Source: Escarpia spicata
Taxonomy: Eukaryota > Annelida > Polychaeta > Sabellida > Siboglinidae
Length of the DNA stretch: 64,000 bases
Assembly: GCA_963995525.1 (NCBI GenBank)
Contig: OZ023206.1
Location: 62,680,994-62,744,993 of the forward strand
Reading direction: 5' to 3'
Position 1 is the stretch's first letter, and the number at the start of each line of letters is the position of its first letter. This document shows, in pieces, positions 22,780 to 31,814 of this stretch. The position numbers were made by a program, and so were the translations under genes. A model generated the notes under the pieces. That model made no database searches. It saw only the letters and a list, made by a program, of their open reading frames with translations, and was not told where the DNA came from.

Positions 22780-23471
22780 GATTGTACGAAAATGAGCAAC
22801 GACCGCTGAATTTTTCCTAAAGTCAGTTATGCGTTAAATACGCATGAGCGAAAGTGACGTAAAAACAATGAATGCGAAGAGCGCACAATACCAATAAACG
22901 AAAATCTAAATGCATGAAATGAAGCGTTGTGTGTGATTAGTTAGAGCTCGGGCATTTTGTGGTGTATTAATATTAGAGAAATTCGATGTAAAAGTCACAT
23001 TTGACAACGAATGTACTAAAACGACCGCTGATTTTTTTTTTCCTAAAGCAATACCTAGAAGCAGAATGGTGACGCAAAACAGCTGGGACGCGTGACACTA
23101 ATGAGGTGATAGCGTATCGCGATCGGAATGTGACACTAGAACAATGGCATTTCAAAAACAATACATGAACGGCTAAAAGCAAGAAATAAGCGTTCTATAG
23201 GATCAGTGGTGACTAGGGATTTGTGTTGTGCAATTATATTATAGAAATTCGATGTAAATACACGTTTGTCAACGAACGCACTAACGTGACCGTTCATTTT
23301 TTTCCGAAATCAAATACCTCGGAGACTAGTCAGTTATGCGTTAGCGCGCATGCGCGAAATGTTGTAATAGAACCGTAGATTAGGGCGTTATGCTTCCTAA
23401 AGCAAAATACCTCGGAGACTAGTCAGTTATGCGTTAGTGCGCATGCGCGAAATGTTGTAATAGAACTGTAG
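22780..23471 (+). promoter_or_regulatory. Shared divergent promoter between genes A and B (left copy)
   Basis: This 690-bp interval lies between the gene A start (minus strand) and gene B block 1 (plus strand). It is built of internal repeats: AAATTCGATGTAAA...CAACGAA at 22,979 and 23,245, and CCTCGGAGACTAGTCAGTTA...GTTGTAATAG at 23,331 and 23,409. The second repeat carries GCGCATGCGC both times (23,346-23,355 and 23,439-23,448), matching the NRF1 consensus core, a factor common at bidirectional CpG promoters. CAGTTATGCGTTA also occurs next to gene A (22,822). The regulatory role is inferred from position and motif. Confidence 0.6.
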
Positions 23472-24228
23472 AATTAAGTGACGAGGCCCTTCGTGATACT
23501 GTGCTGGAGTTAGCCGGCACGAAAGTGGAGCTCAGTGTGCGTAAGACGACTTGGCAAGGAGAGGCGTCTTATACGGTGCGCACACTGAAGAGATACGACG
23601 ACGACGCCGATGATGACTAATGTGTTTCTTGTGTTGTTTGTGTAGGAGTCCCCGCTGCTGGTAGCGTTGGTGACGCGTAAACCGACAAGTGACGAGGCTG
23701 CGCGCCTACTAGCCGAGATAGCCGAAAATTACATAATGGCATGGTGCTCACATTACGAAGCGAACTTATTTAAAGCATGACATTTTTTTTCCTGTAGGAG
23801 GTGCGTCGCGTACTGCTGGACATGTTAGCTAACAACGAAAGGATGCGTGCAAGGTATGCGGAGGTTGCCTCGTTCGTACAAACACTGCAGGACCGGGGAG
23901 TGGCGGATAGTGAGATGAAAGATGCTGCGCTGCTGGCCCGGGTTGATAAAAAAGAGGCGGACTAATCATAATAATGTGTGTTTGTAGAGGGCACAGCAGC
24001 TTGAACGTGAAAAAGCCGCTGAGGTCGCTGATACCGACCTTTACGCGTCTCGTGCAGCTACTGCACGCTAAGGCGAGCGGACAGCAGCAACCGGAGCGTG
24101 CGGGGGAAATGTATCTGGTCCAGTTCGTGTCGGACTGGCTACTAGGCACGGACTGGCGCGACTTCGTCAACCGCGCTCTACTGGAATCGGCCGTCCATGT
24201 GTACATCCAGTGCCGAAGTGGTCTCTAA
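23472..24228 (+). CDS. Gene B, left copy: four compact coding blocks, unknown function (exon joins unresolved)
   Basis: Four coding-like blocks follow one another, each preceded by a T-rich tract ending TGTAG: block 1 23,472-23,620 (ends YDDDADDD, stop), block 2 23,646-23,780 (starts ESPLLVAL), block 3 23,798-23,965 (starts EVRRVLLDMLAN) and block 4 23,988-24,228 (contains FVSDWLLGTDWRDFV). Blocks 1 and 3 end in GACTAAT, where the stop overlaps a branch-point-like word. Clear donor sites are not obvious. Block 3 to block 4 can be joined in frame at AG/GTATGC, and block 2 to block 3 at TTG/GTGACG. Block 1 has no in-frame ATG; block 4 has one at 23,974. AATAAA signals lie at 24,305 and 24,337. 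Alternative splicing or trans-splicing of a polycistronic RNA are both possible. I do not recognise the family. Confidence 0.55.
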
Positions 24229-24304
24229 TCTGAATGAACACTTGAACATTACTGTTTATTTGCACTTGAACATTACTGCTGATTTGCTTTGTCGCGCTTG
24301 TTTT

Positions 24305-24342
24305 AATAAATTCGCTTTACGTTGTACGATACGCTTAATAAA
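24305..24342 (+). terminator. Polyadenylation signals of gene B (left)
   Basis: AATAAA occurs at 24,305-24,310 and 24,337-24,342, 77-114 bp after the block 4 stop. Both are mirrored in the right arm as TTTATT (25,847-25,852 and 25,815-25,820). Confidence 0.6.
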
Positions 24343-24584
24343 ACGTTGAAAATGTACGTTCCGTTTCCGAGTTACTTAACAAAACACACACACACACAGA
24401 CACACACACAGACACAACACTAGGTGTTCGAAAGCACCCACCACCCCCACGTACACCACTGTTAATAAAACGTTGAAAATGTACGTTCCGTTTCCGAGTT
24501 ACTTAACAAAACACAACACTAGGTGTTCGAAAGCCCCCACCACCACCCCAACACACCATTGCGCGTGTCCGTACCACCACCCTG
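24337..24584 (+). repeat. Duplicated segment of about 125 bp with CA microsatellite (left arm)
   Basis: The phrase AATAAAACGTTGAAAATG...TTACTTAACAAAACACA is present twice (from 24,337 and from about 24,462). The first copy contains a short CA tract (about 24,385-24,418). Both end in GGTGTTCGAAAGC and a CCACC-rich stretch. The same duplication is mirrored in the right arm. Confidence 0.75.
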
Positions 24585-25217
24585 GGCTCTGTCAGAGTCC
24601 CAACCTTCCGTCTATATGTTATATGTGTATTGGGGTGACTGGGCCCTGTCAGAGTCACAACCTTCTGTCTATATGTTATATGTGTATTGGGGTGACTGGG
24701 CCCTGTCAGAGTCCCAACCTTCCGTCTATATGTTATATGTGTATTGGGGTGACTGGGCCTTGTCAGAATCCCAACCTTCCATCTATATGTTATAAGTGTA
24801 TTGGGGTGACTGGGCCCTGTCAGAGTCCCAACCTTCTGTCTATATGTTATATTTGTATGGGGGTGACTGGGCCCTGTCAGAGTTCCAACCTTCCGTCTAT
24901 ATGTTATATGTGTATGGGGGTGACTGGACCCTGTCACAGTCCCAACCTTCTGTCTATATGTTATATGTGTATGGGGGAGACTGGACCCTGTCAGAATCCC
25001 AACCTTCTGTCTATATGTTATATGTGTATTGGGGAGACTGGACCCTGTCAGAGTTCCAACCTTCTGTCTATATGTTATATGTGTATTGGGGTGACTGGGC
25101 CCTGTCAGAGTCCCAACCTTCCGTCTATATGTTATATGTGTATTGGGGTGACTGGACACTGTCAGAGTCCCAACCTTCAGTCTATATGTAATATGTGTAT
25201 GGGGGGAGACTGGACCC
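24585..25217 (+). repeat. 57-bp minisatellite, about 11 copies, plus orientation
   Basis: The unit includes TGACTGGGCCCTGTCAGAGT, CCCAACCTTC and CTATATGTTATATGTGTAT. 57 bp equals 19 codons, so several frames remain open on both strands (up to 257 codons), but with no start, domain or codon signal. These frames are by-products. Units vary at a few positions (TCCGTC/TCTGTC, TTGGGG/GGGGGT). Confidence 0.9.
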
Positions 25218-25510
25218 ATTCACCCCAATACACAAATAACATATAGACGGAAGGTTGGGACTCTGACAGTGTCCAGTCACCCCAATACACATATAACATA
25301 TAGAGAGAAGGTTGGGATTCTGACAGGGCCCAGTCACCCCAATACACATATAACATATAGACGGAAGGTTGGGACTCTGACAGGGCCCAGTCACCCCAAT
25401 ACACATATAACATATAGACAGAAGGTTGTGACTCTAACAGGGCCCAGTCACCCCAATACACATATAACATATAGACGGAAGGTTGGGACTCTGACAAAGC
25501 CCAGGGTACG
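25218..25510 (-). repeat. 57-bp minisatellite, about 5 copies, inverted orientation
   Basis: Same unit as 24,585-25,217 in reverse complement, abutting it head to head with no spacer at about 25,217. The copy-number difference shows that the arms have changed length independently. Confidence 0.9.
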
Positions 25511-25820
<310 letters not shown>

Positions 25821-25928
25821 AAGCGTATCGTACAACGTAAAGCGAATTTATTAAAACAAGCGCGACAAAGCAAATCAGCAGTAATGTTCAAGTGCAAATA
25901 AACAGTAATGTTCAAGTGTTCATTCAGA

Positions 25929-26685
25929 TTAGAGACCACTTCGGCACTGGATGTACACATGGACGGCCAATTCCAGTAGAGCGCGGTTGACGAAGTCGCG
26001 CCAGTCCGTGCCTAGTAGCCAGTCCGACACGAACTGGACCAGATACATTTCCCCCGCACGCTCCGGTTGCTGCTGTCCGCTCGCCTTAGCGTGCAGTAGC
26101 TGCACGAGACGCGTGAAGGTCGGTATCAGCGACCTCAGCGGCTTTTTCACGTTCAAGCTCCTGTGCCCTCTACAAACACACATTATTATGATTAGTCTGC
26201 CTCTTTTTTATCAACCCGGGCCAACAGCGCAGCATCTTTCATCTCACTATCCGCTACTCCCCGGTCCAGCAGTGTTTGTACGAACGAGGCAACCTCCGCA
26301 TACCTTGCACGCATCCTTTCGTTGTTCGCTAACATGTCCAGCAGTACGCGACGCACCTCCTACAGGAACAAAAATGTCATGCTTTAAATAAGTTCGCTTC
26401 GTAATGTGAGCACCATGCCATTATGTAATTTTCGGCTATCTCGGCTAGTAGGCGCGCAGCCTCGTCACTTGTCGGTTTACGCGTCACCAACGCTACCAGC
26501 AGCGGGGACTCCTACAAAAACAACACAAGAAACACATTAGTCATCATCGGCGTCGTCGTCGTATCTCTTCAGTGTGCGCACCGTATAAGACGCCTCTCCT
26601 TGCCAAGTCGTCTTACGCACACTGAGCTCCACTTTCGTGCCGGCTAACTCCAGCACAGTATCACGAAGGGCCTCGTCACTTAATT
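25929..26685 (-). CDS. Gene B, right copy: four compact coding blocks, unknown function
   Basis: Mirror of the left copy: block 1 26,537-26,685, block 2 26,377-26,511, block 3 26,192-26,359, and block 4 ending at 25,929 with an ATG at 26,183. Blocks 1 and 2 are identical to the left copy. Block 3 differs at five bases, four of them silent in the described frame and one changing Q to L. Block 4 has two replacement changes (S to R, S to L). The T-rich tracts before the TGTAG acceptors differ slightly (TTTGTG/TTTTTG). No frame is broken, so both copies are equally plausible as genes. Function, exon joins and start are unresolved, as for the left copy. Confidence 0.55.
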
Positions 26686-27379
26686 CTACAGTTATATTAC
26701 AACATTTCGCGCATGCGCACTAACGCATAACTGACTAGTCTCCGAGGTATTTTGCTTTAGGAAGCATAACGCCCTAATCTACGGTTCTATTACAACATTT
26801 CGCGCATGCGCGCTAACGCATAACTGACTAGTCTCCGAGGTATTTGATTTCGGAAAAAAATGAACGGTCACGTTAGTGCGTTCGTTGACAAACGTGTATT
26901 TACATCGAATTTCTATAATATAATCGCACAACACAAATCCCTAGTCACCACTGATCCTATAGAACGCTTATTTCTTGCTTTTAGCCGTTCATGTATTGTT
27001 TTTGAAATGCCATTGTTCTAGTGTCACATTCCGATCGCGATACGCTATCACCTCATTAGTGTCACGCGTCCCAGCTGTTTTGCGTCACCATTCTGCTTCT
27101 AGGTATTGCTTTAGGAAAGAAAAAAAATCAGCGGTCGTTTTAGTACAGTCGTTGTCAAATGTGACTTTTACATCGAATTTCTCTAATATTAATACACCAC
27201 AAAATGCCCGAGCTCTAACTAATCACACACAACGCTTCATTTCATGCATTTAGATTTTCGTTTATTGGTATTGCGCGCTCTTCGCATTCATTGTTTTTAC
27301 GTCACTTTCGCGCATGCGTATTTAACGCATAACTGACTTTAAGAAAAATTCAGCGGTCGTTGCTCATTTTCGTACAATC
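26686..27379 (+). promoter_or_regulatory. Shared divergent promoter between genes A and B (right copy)
   Basis: Mirror of 22,780-23,471. GCGCATGCGC lies at 26,709-26,718 and 26,802-26,811. A third related site, GCGCATGCGT (27,310-27,319), stands 60 bp before the gene A start; in the left arm this third site is altered to ACGCATGAGC. The two flanking genes point away from each other. Confidence 0.6.
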
Positions 27380-28031
27380 ATGGCGTCGTATACAACGTCT
27401 GCGAAAGAACAGCGGTAAGTTTTATTTTTTTATTTTATTTAGTTCTTATTATTTAGCAATAGACCGGTAAGTTGGCTTTTACACGAGACCTATTAATTAT
27501 CTTTAATAATTAATAAGAACCTCATTAGTCATGTTTTGATTTAATTTGGGAACCTCCTCATTAGTCACAGCGATAGAGCGGTAGGTTGACTTTTACACGA
27601 GTTCTATTCTTTATTATTATTTTATAAATATTTTATAAATATTTATAAATAAATAAATGTAAATGTAAAATAATTAATGTAAATATAAATAAATATCGTA
27701 TTTTATCAATATTCATTCATTATTCATGTTGTGAATTAGTTCTTTATTCTTGTTTCACAGAGATATCCACCTGCCTACACGGGGAAGCGTCAGCGACAAG
27801 CCTGTATGTCGCGTGCCCCCGGTACCGCGCAGCCTGCCACCGACGCCTGTCATCCCAGCCGACTTCCAGGCACCTGACTCTTCAGACGACGACGACTATG
27901 CTGGCCTCACCGCGTCATTCATTCATCCCGACAGCGAATCCTCCGATGATGACTACGACCTCATCTCTTCATTCGGCGTACGGGGGGCTAACGGGTTGTG
28001 GTATACGCCAGTCCCCGCTGACGAGCTATAG
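27380..28031 (+). CDS. Gene A: small two-exon acidic-repeat protein, unknown function
   Basis: Exon 1 is 27,380-27,414 (MASYTTSAKEQ, donor GTAAGT). The intron is 346 bp, ending TTCTTGTTTCACAG. Exon 2 is 27,761-28,031, giving 101 residues. The join makes an Arg codon (CG/A) and keeps the frame. The middle is Pro-rich (VPPVPRSLPPTP). The C-terminal half holds two similar acidic modules, SSDDDDYAGLTASF and SSDDDYDLISSFG, then NGLWYTP. Such Ser-Asp runs suit phosphorylation by CK2-like kinases or act as acidic interaction motifs; this is inference. The TAG at 28,029 may not be the original end, because the frame stays open to 28,208. I recognise no family. Expression would be driven from the NRF1-like divergent promoter. 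Confidence 0.65.
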
Positions 28032-28208
28032 GAACGTCGCGGTTTTAACGCGCCGTTAATACCGGCCGGCCGTTCAACGATGATACAGCGGCGTTTTGAT
28101 GCTGATAATTCGCGTGCCGCGCGGCTCCTTCACCTCAGCCAGCTTGGTCGCATTACTCAGGCCTGGCCGCGCTCCCCTGGGCAATTCTCACGCCACCGTG
28201 ATTTCTAA
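28032..28208 (+). pseudogene. In-frame continuation of gene A beyond its TAG
   Basis: After the TAG at 28,029-28,031 the same frame runs without a stop for 58 codons to TAA at 28,206-28,208. The composition is plausible for a protein (basic, RRFDADNSRAARLLHLSQLG). An ATG lies at 28,080. AATAAA follows 2 bp after the TAA. Either TAG is a recent nonsense change or is read through, or a separate 42-codon frame starts at 28,080. Confidence 0.45.
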
Positions 28209-28209
28209 T

Positions 28210-28215
28210 AATAAA
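28210..28215 (+). terminator. Polyadenylation signal of gene A
   Basis: AATAAA lies immediately after the TAA at 28,206-28,208. Such tight packing is typical of compact viral or mobile genes, and it suggests that the TAA, not the upstream TAG, is the original coding end. Confidence 0.6.
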
Positions 28216-28561
28216 AATAATCTATTCCTTACACCGTTTTGCTTCCATTCGTCTATCCGCCGCACATAACCATCCTGCCTTAACAGGCCGCTGAGTACAG
28301 ATTTTAAATGCTAAACGCATGCATGCAATTCGTTTCAGTTTGACAGAGCCAACTACACTACGCTGTACGGCTGATATTAACGCCGTTACAGATCCGGCTA
28401 AGCCGCACGGCTACATTTAGACACCCACAACTAGGCCGCCAGATCATAGGCCACGGCTGCTGCTGCGCTGCAGCGGGGTTATTCTCACACGATGGGTTTA
28501 GAGCGCCGTTATAACCACAGTGGGTTTTAGCTATATATATATATATATAAACGGTCGCTAA
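28216..28561. other. GC-richer non-coding sequence after gene A
   Basis: No supported open frame. It contains an AT run (about 28,531-28,549) that leads into the direct repeats that follow. Confidence 0.5.
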
Positions 28562-28947
28562 GGACGCTATATAATTGCTTACGTAGACACAACGATAGGT
28601 CCTACGTTTCTCGCTAGGGCTAAAATAGTCACTGGGATAACCGCTAGGTGGCGCCTCAAGGGGAGGGTCATCAATCAAAAGTGACAGGTCATTAATCACG
28701 TCTCTCCCAGGAGAGCTAATCCGGCGCCGGCGTTTATGAGTGGTTTTATCGCGGTTATATACGTATTACACAGCATGCTGCTATGCTTACGTGGTTGATC
28801 GCTAGGGGACGACGTAACTAGGGACGCTATATTAATGCGCTAGGTCCTACGTTGATCGCTAGGGCTAAAGTAGTCACTGGGATAACCGCTAGGTGGCGCC
28901 TCAAGGGGAAAGGTAATCAATCAAAAGTGACAGGTCATCAATCACGT
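28562..28947 (+). promoter_or_regulatory. Direct repeat (about 130 bp twice) with two identical CTCF-like sites
   Basis: Copy 1 is 28,562-28,701 and copy 2 is 28,822-28,947. Both contain GGTCCTACGTT, CGCTAGGGCTAAA, CACTGGGATAACCGCTAGG and a closing AATCACGT. Each includes CCGCTAGGTGGCGCC (28,641-28,655 and 28,886-28,900), which contains AGGTGGCGC, the core bound by CTCF in flies. Other parts of the repeat have diverged, while these 15 bases have not. An insulator or enhancer role is inference. Confidence 0.6.
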
Positions 28948-29060
28948 TTTTTATAAGTATGTTCCCGAAAACGACAAAACCCTTTGATCTTTTTTTTATA
29001 AGTATGTTCCCGAAAACGATAAGGACGTTTTTTATGCATAGAGCTAGGCCTAAAAAGGGG
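28945..29060 (+). promoter_or_regulatory. Duplicated TATA-like element and GC box
   Basis: TTTTTTATAAGTATGTTCCC followed by GAAAACGA is present twice, 43 bp apart (about 28,947 and 28,990). GGGGCGGGGC, an Sp1-type GC box, follows at about 29,056. Because it lies downstream of gene A and just before a transposase remnant that reads the other way, any gene it once drove is not visible here. Confidence 0.4.
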
Positions 29061-29074
29061 CGGGGCGAGCCGTT

Positions 29075-29916
29075 GTGGTACCTATATACTACTGGCGTGG
29101 TTCACATATTCTTCTTTGGCGATGGTGACGTTGGGGCCATAGGATGTCATGATGACTACCGCCTGGTATGCACTGGAGTCACCATCACCCAAGAAACCGG
29201 TGTACATAAGGCCAACAGTTTCCACAGATCTCCCCCACAGCCGCTTCGCCGGTTCGCCGCTTCTACCTCCATCGTATTGGAGCTACCGTGGTAGTTGATG
29301 GAGCAGTCCACTTAATGGTCCATGTACCAGTGGTTCAAGGCAGCTGTGTCTTCAACAAATCGGTTATGCTTGAGGCTATAGCTGTGATAGTAGGAATACA
29401 ACACCACGTAGTTGACTACCAAACCTGTCACCACCTCGATCACCGCTGCCACAACTTACATGGACGTGTGTCCGCGCTTCTGTCAAGTACAGTCAAAGCT
29501 GTCAGTGACAGGCACAGGTTCTGTTGCTGGAAATGCTGGATCAAGCACTTGGTTCACCTCACGCACAATGGCTGCACTCCTCTGAAGAACGTTAGTAGTT
29601 GCCTCAATCTCCTTGCTAATGATCTTCTTCTCATTCTCTTGAAATCTGGTCAGATGCATTGCCGGAATGCGAGGATGCCACAAAACTCCTTCACTGCTGT
29701 GTGATCCAGTCCCAGGCGATTGAAGAACAAGACCATGGTATCATTGATGGTAAATGGAGACGTCTTGGCGATGGAAGGAATGCATGGTGAAGAGTATGTG
29801 CTGCCGAACTCACCAGCACACTTGCAGCACGCTAACTTCAGGTGTGCTGTAAATCCCTTGGGGTCAGTGTCGATGGCGTTCAGTTGAAGAGCTTCAGAGT
29901 CGAGGCATTCTGGACA
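29075..29916 (-). pseudogene. MULE-type (Mutator-like) transposase pseudogene
   Basis: On the minus strand, 29,650-29,916 gives CPECLDSEALQLN and LACCKCAGEFGSTYSSP, a Cys-pair zinc-binding segment, then TINDTMVLFF, ending in a stop. A shifted frame (29,483-29,683) continues with a helical stretch and ends SFDCT-stop. This is directly followed by QKRGHTS, VIEVVTGLVVNY, ALNHWYMDH-stop, NYHGSSNTMEVEA and, in a third frame, GDGDSSAYQAV. The segment SFDCT*QKRGH corresponds to the conserved SFDGTWQKRGH of invertebrate Mutator-like transposase-domain proteins, with W mutated to stop. Homology ends at about 29,080, beside the palindrome's right flank. Dead copy. Confidence 0.78.
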
Positions 29917-30514
29917 TTATATATTTACAAGTGTGTATATTATACATAAATTAAATGAATTGGCGGTGACAATATGCCACCTGGCAAACACGACGCACTT
30001 GAATATGTGTAGTAGTTACACATTGCAGACACTGACATGAATTTGAATACTGAAAACAAAACAAAAAATATAAATGCGCTTTTCTGATTAGCAGAATTCA
30101 AATCAGTCTATAATATTGATAAAGATCAGGCATCACTGTAATGAAATCGAACAAGTTAAAATTCATGTGATGATAATGAATACCTTGTAAAAAAAATAGT
30201 TAACATTTTTCACCGTTTAAAAAAAAGCATATTCTACTAATGTCTGCATGCTGTATCAAGCAACCCTCTCCCTTCTCCGGAACAACCCCGGTAAACACCG
30301 ACTGTGCCTAAGATATCAACATGCAGCTGTAGTAGCACATTTCTTGCTGCCTTTTTTCTTGTGAAATGCTGCAGGTCACACATGAAACATTATTTTATAT
30401 TTACTGATTATGACAATGAACACAATTATTTGCTCCCAACACTACAATGATACCTGTTTTTGTTTACTGAATATATACTTTTCTTTGCATGAGATTGGAC
30501 TAGTGTGCTTAGTA
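29917..30514. other. AT-rich spacer or intron between the MULE pieces
   Basis: No coding feature is supported. Short poly-A/T tracts are present. Confidence 0.4.
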
Positions 30515-30700
30515 CCACTAGTTCTCCAAGTTAATATGACATACTGGGCAGTATTTGTCCAGGATCTCAGACAAGATTCTATAGCCATGCATATTAATGG
30601 TTTTTCGTGTGAATGTCCACCGAGTGATCCCAATTGTGTCGTTTGTTGCATCCGTGACAGATCCCCCAGTGCCGATGGGGTGTACACTGGTTTCCAGGTC
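30515..30700 (-). pseudogene. Possible upstream piece of the MULE transposase
   Basis: The minus-strand frame reads TDATNDTIGITRW, then INMHGYRILSEILDKYCPVC and a stop. A GYR...L...CP-x-C segment is expected near the N-terminus of Mutator-like transposase-domain proteins, ahead of the CPEC segment. About 600 bp of AT-rich sequence separates the two pieces, either an intron or an insertion. Confidence 0.4.
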
Positions 30701-30715
30701 AGTCAGTTAGCTTGA

Positions 30716-31814
30716 CTGACTAAAAACCAATGTAGAATGCAGGTTGCTCGACAGAAGAATATGGTGATGCCTGATTAGCTCTGCAGTCGGTGATGGAACG
30801 GTGGGTGCCATGATCTGGCAGATATAGCATGAGTCTTTGGGCAACAACTCTTGACGCTGTGAGGCAGGTTCAGTGTCGAGCATTCTTCGGTGAACTACAT
30901 CGGTTTGGATATCGATGACATCACTGTATGTGTTCGCTGTCTTCGATGGTACTGCATACCAGCTTCCTGACATTTTGCTGTACATCCGCATCTACCTACA
31001 CCGGAGACAAAGTGACAATTAGCATAGCTCTGACATGTATTATATTTTATATGATGACACATTTATCAAAAGTAAATAATACACGGTATTTGTATTCAAT
31101 TCAACTTTAACTTTTAGCAGTGTCCATGAAAAAATACATCAATTATCCAGCACTGTTACAGTGGTAAGGTTTCATTGTCTTTGGTTGCTGATATTCAGTG
31201 GCAGCCAGCTGAGTTCTTGCAACATACACCAGGTACTTGTTATGTACAACACAAGTTTGTGATGAAGTAATGGTATTGAAAGCCTTGTCACATTTTTCAA
31301 CAACAATCTGTTGATACAATGACGGCAGCATTTTACTTGTTTAAGTTCTCTATGTATCATGAGGACTGTTATACTTTTCATACCACGTTTCATATTTCTA
31401 AATTATTCTTTTTTATCACTGACTGATGTTTTCACAAATAATTTACATTACATTTTCACTTCGCATGATGATTATACATCTGTACACACTGTACTAATTA
31501 TGTTATAAACAACACTTGAGCAAAGTTAGTTCTGATATGGTGTAGTATCCAGTCCTCAGGATTGCCCAAAGTGCTGTACGCTTTACTCCCTGGCAGACCT
31601 GTTAAATCGAACACCATCTCAACTCATGTGGGAAGCATTCAGCCACACTGAAATTAATATGCGAAGACTATTCGTACAACAATATCCACCGCTGTCTGTA
31701 GCCGGTACTCTTCAAACAGCTGAGTAAACCTGAGTAACGTAGCATGTAGTAATTGTACATGTAATTCTCAGTCACATGGCGATGACCCTGACTAGTCTAG
31801 TCACAATTATTTGC
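30716..31814. other. Region without a firmly supported gene
   Basis: Minus-strand open frames at 30,707-30,991 (94 codons) and 31,143-31,331 (62 codons) have protein-like composition. The former is preceded by an acceptor-like GTCTCCGGTGTAG. They could be further exons of the MULE relic or of another gene, but no domain or consistent join is visible, so I do not call them. Confidence 0.35.

Larger units (their letters stand above)
22309..25217 (+). repeat. Left arm of a giant near-perfect palindrome
   Basis: The reverse complement of this arm is found at 25,218-27,850. The match is near-perfect over the gene cassette: blocks 1 and 2 of gene B are identical, and the gene A intron is 346 bp in both. 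The arms differ by scattered substitutions, by a CA/GT microsatellite (short here, over 110 bp on the right) and by minisatellite copy number (about 11 here, 5 on the right). The arm ends at ACAGGCG (22,309), in the middle of gene A exon 2. The centre has no unique spacer. Confidence 0.9.

Noticed and set aside
22973..23182. 69-codon minus-strand frame in the promoter interval (mirror at 26,975-27,253)
   Set aside because: It spans the repeated promoter elements, the two arms differ in its downstream end, and it has no recognisable motif.
23829..24206. 125-codon minus-strand frame (and its mirror at 25,951-26,391)
   Set aside because: Antisense to gene B blocks 3 and 4. Arm-to-arm differences are silent in the sense frame, not in this one.
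24473..25246. 257-codon frame of 19-residue repeats (GPCQSPNLPSICYMCIG-like)
   Set aside because: 57 bp is a multiple of three, so the minisatellite is open in several frames on both strands. There is no start context, no signal peptide and no frame preference.
28959..29294. 111-codon plus-strand frame after the duplicated TATA-like element
   Set aside because: Its second half is antisense to the MULE transposase relic, and its first part is the direct repeat itself (MFPKT twice).
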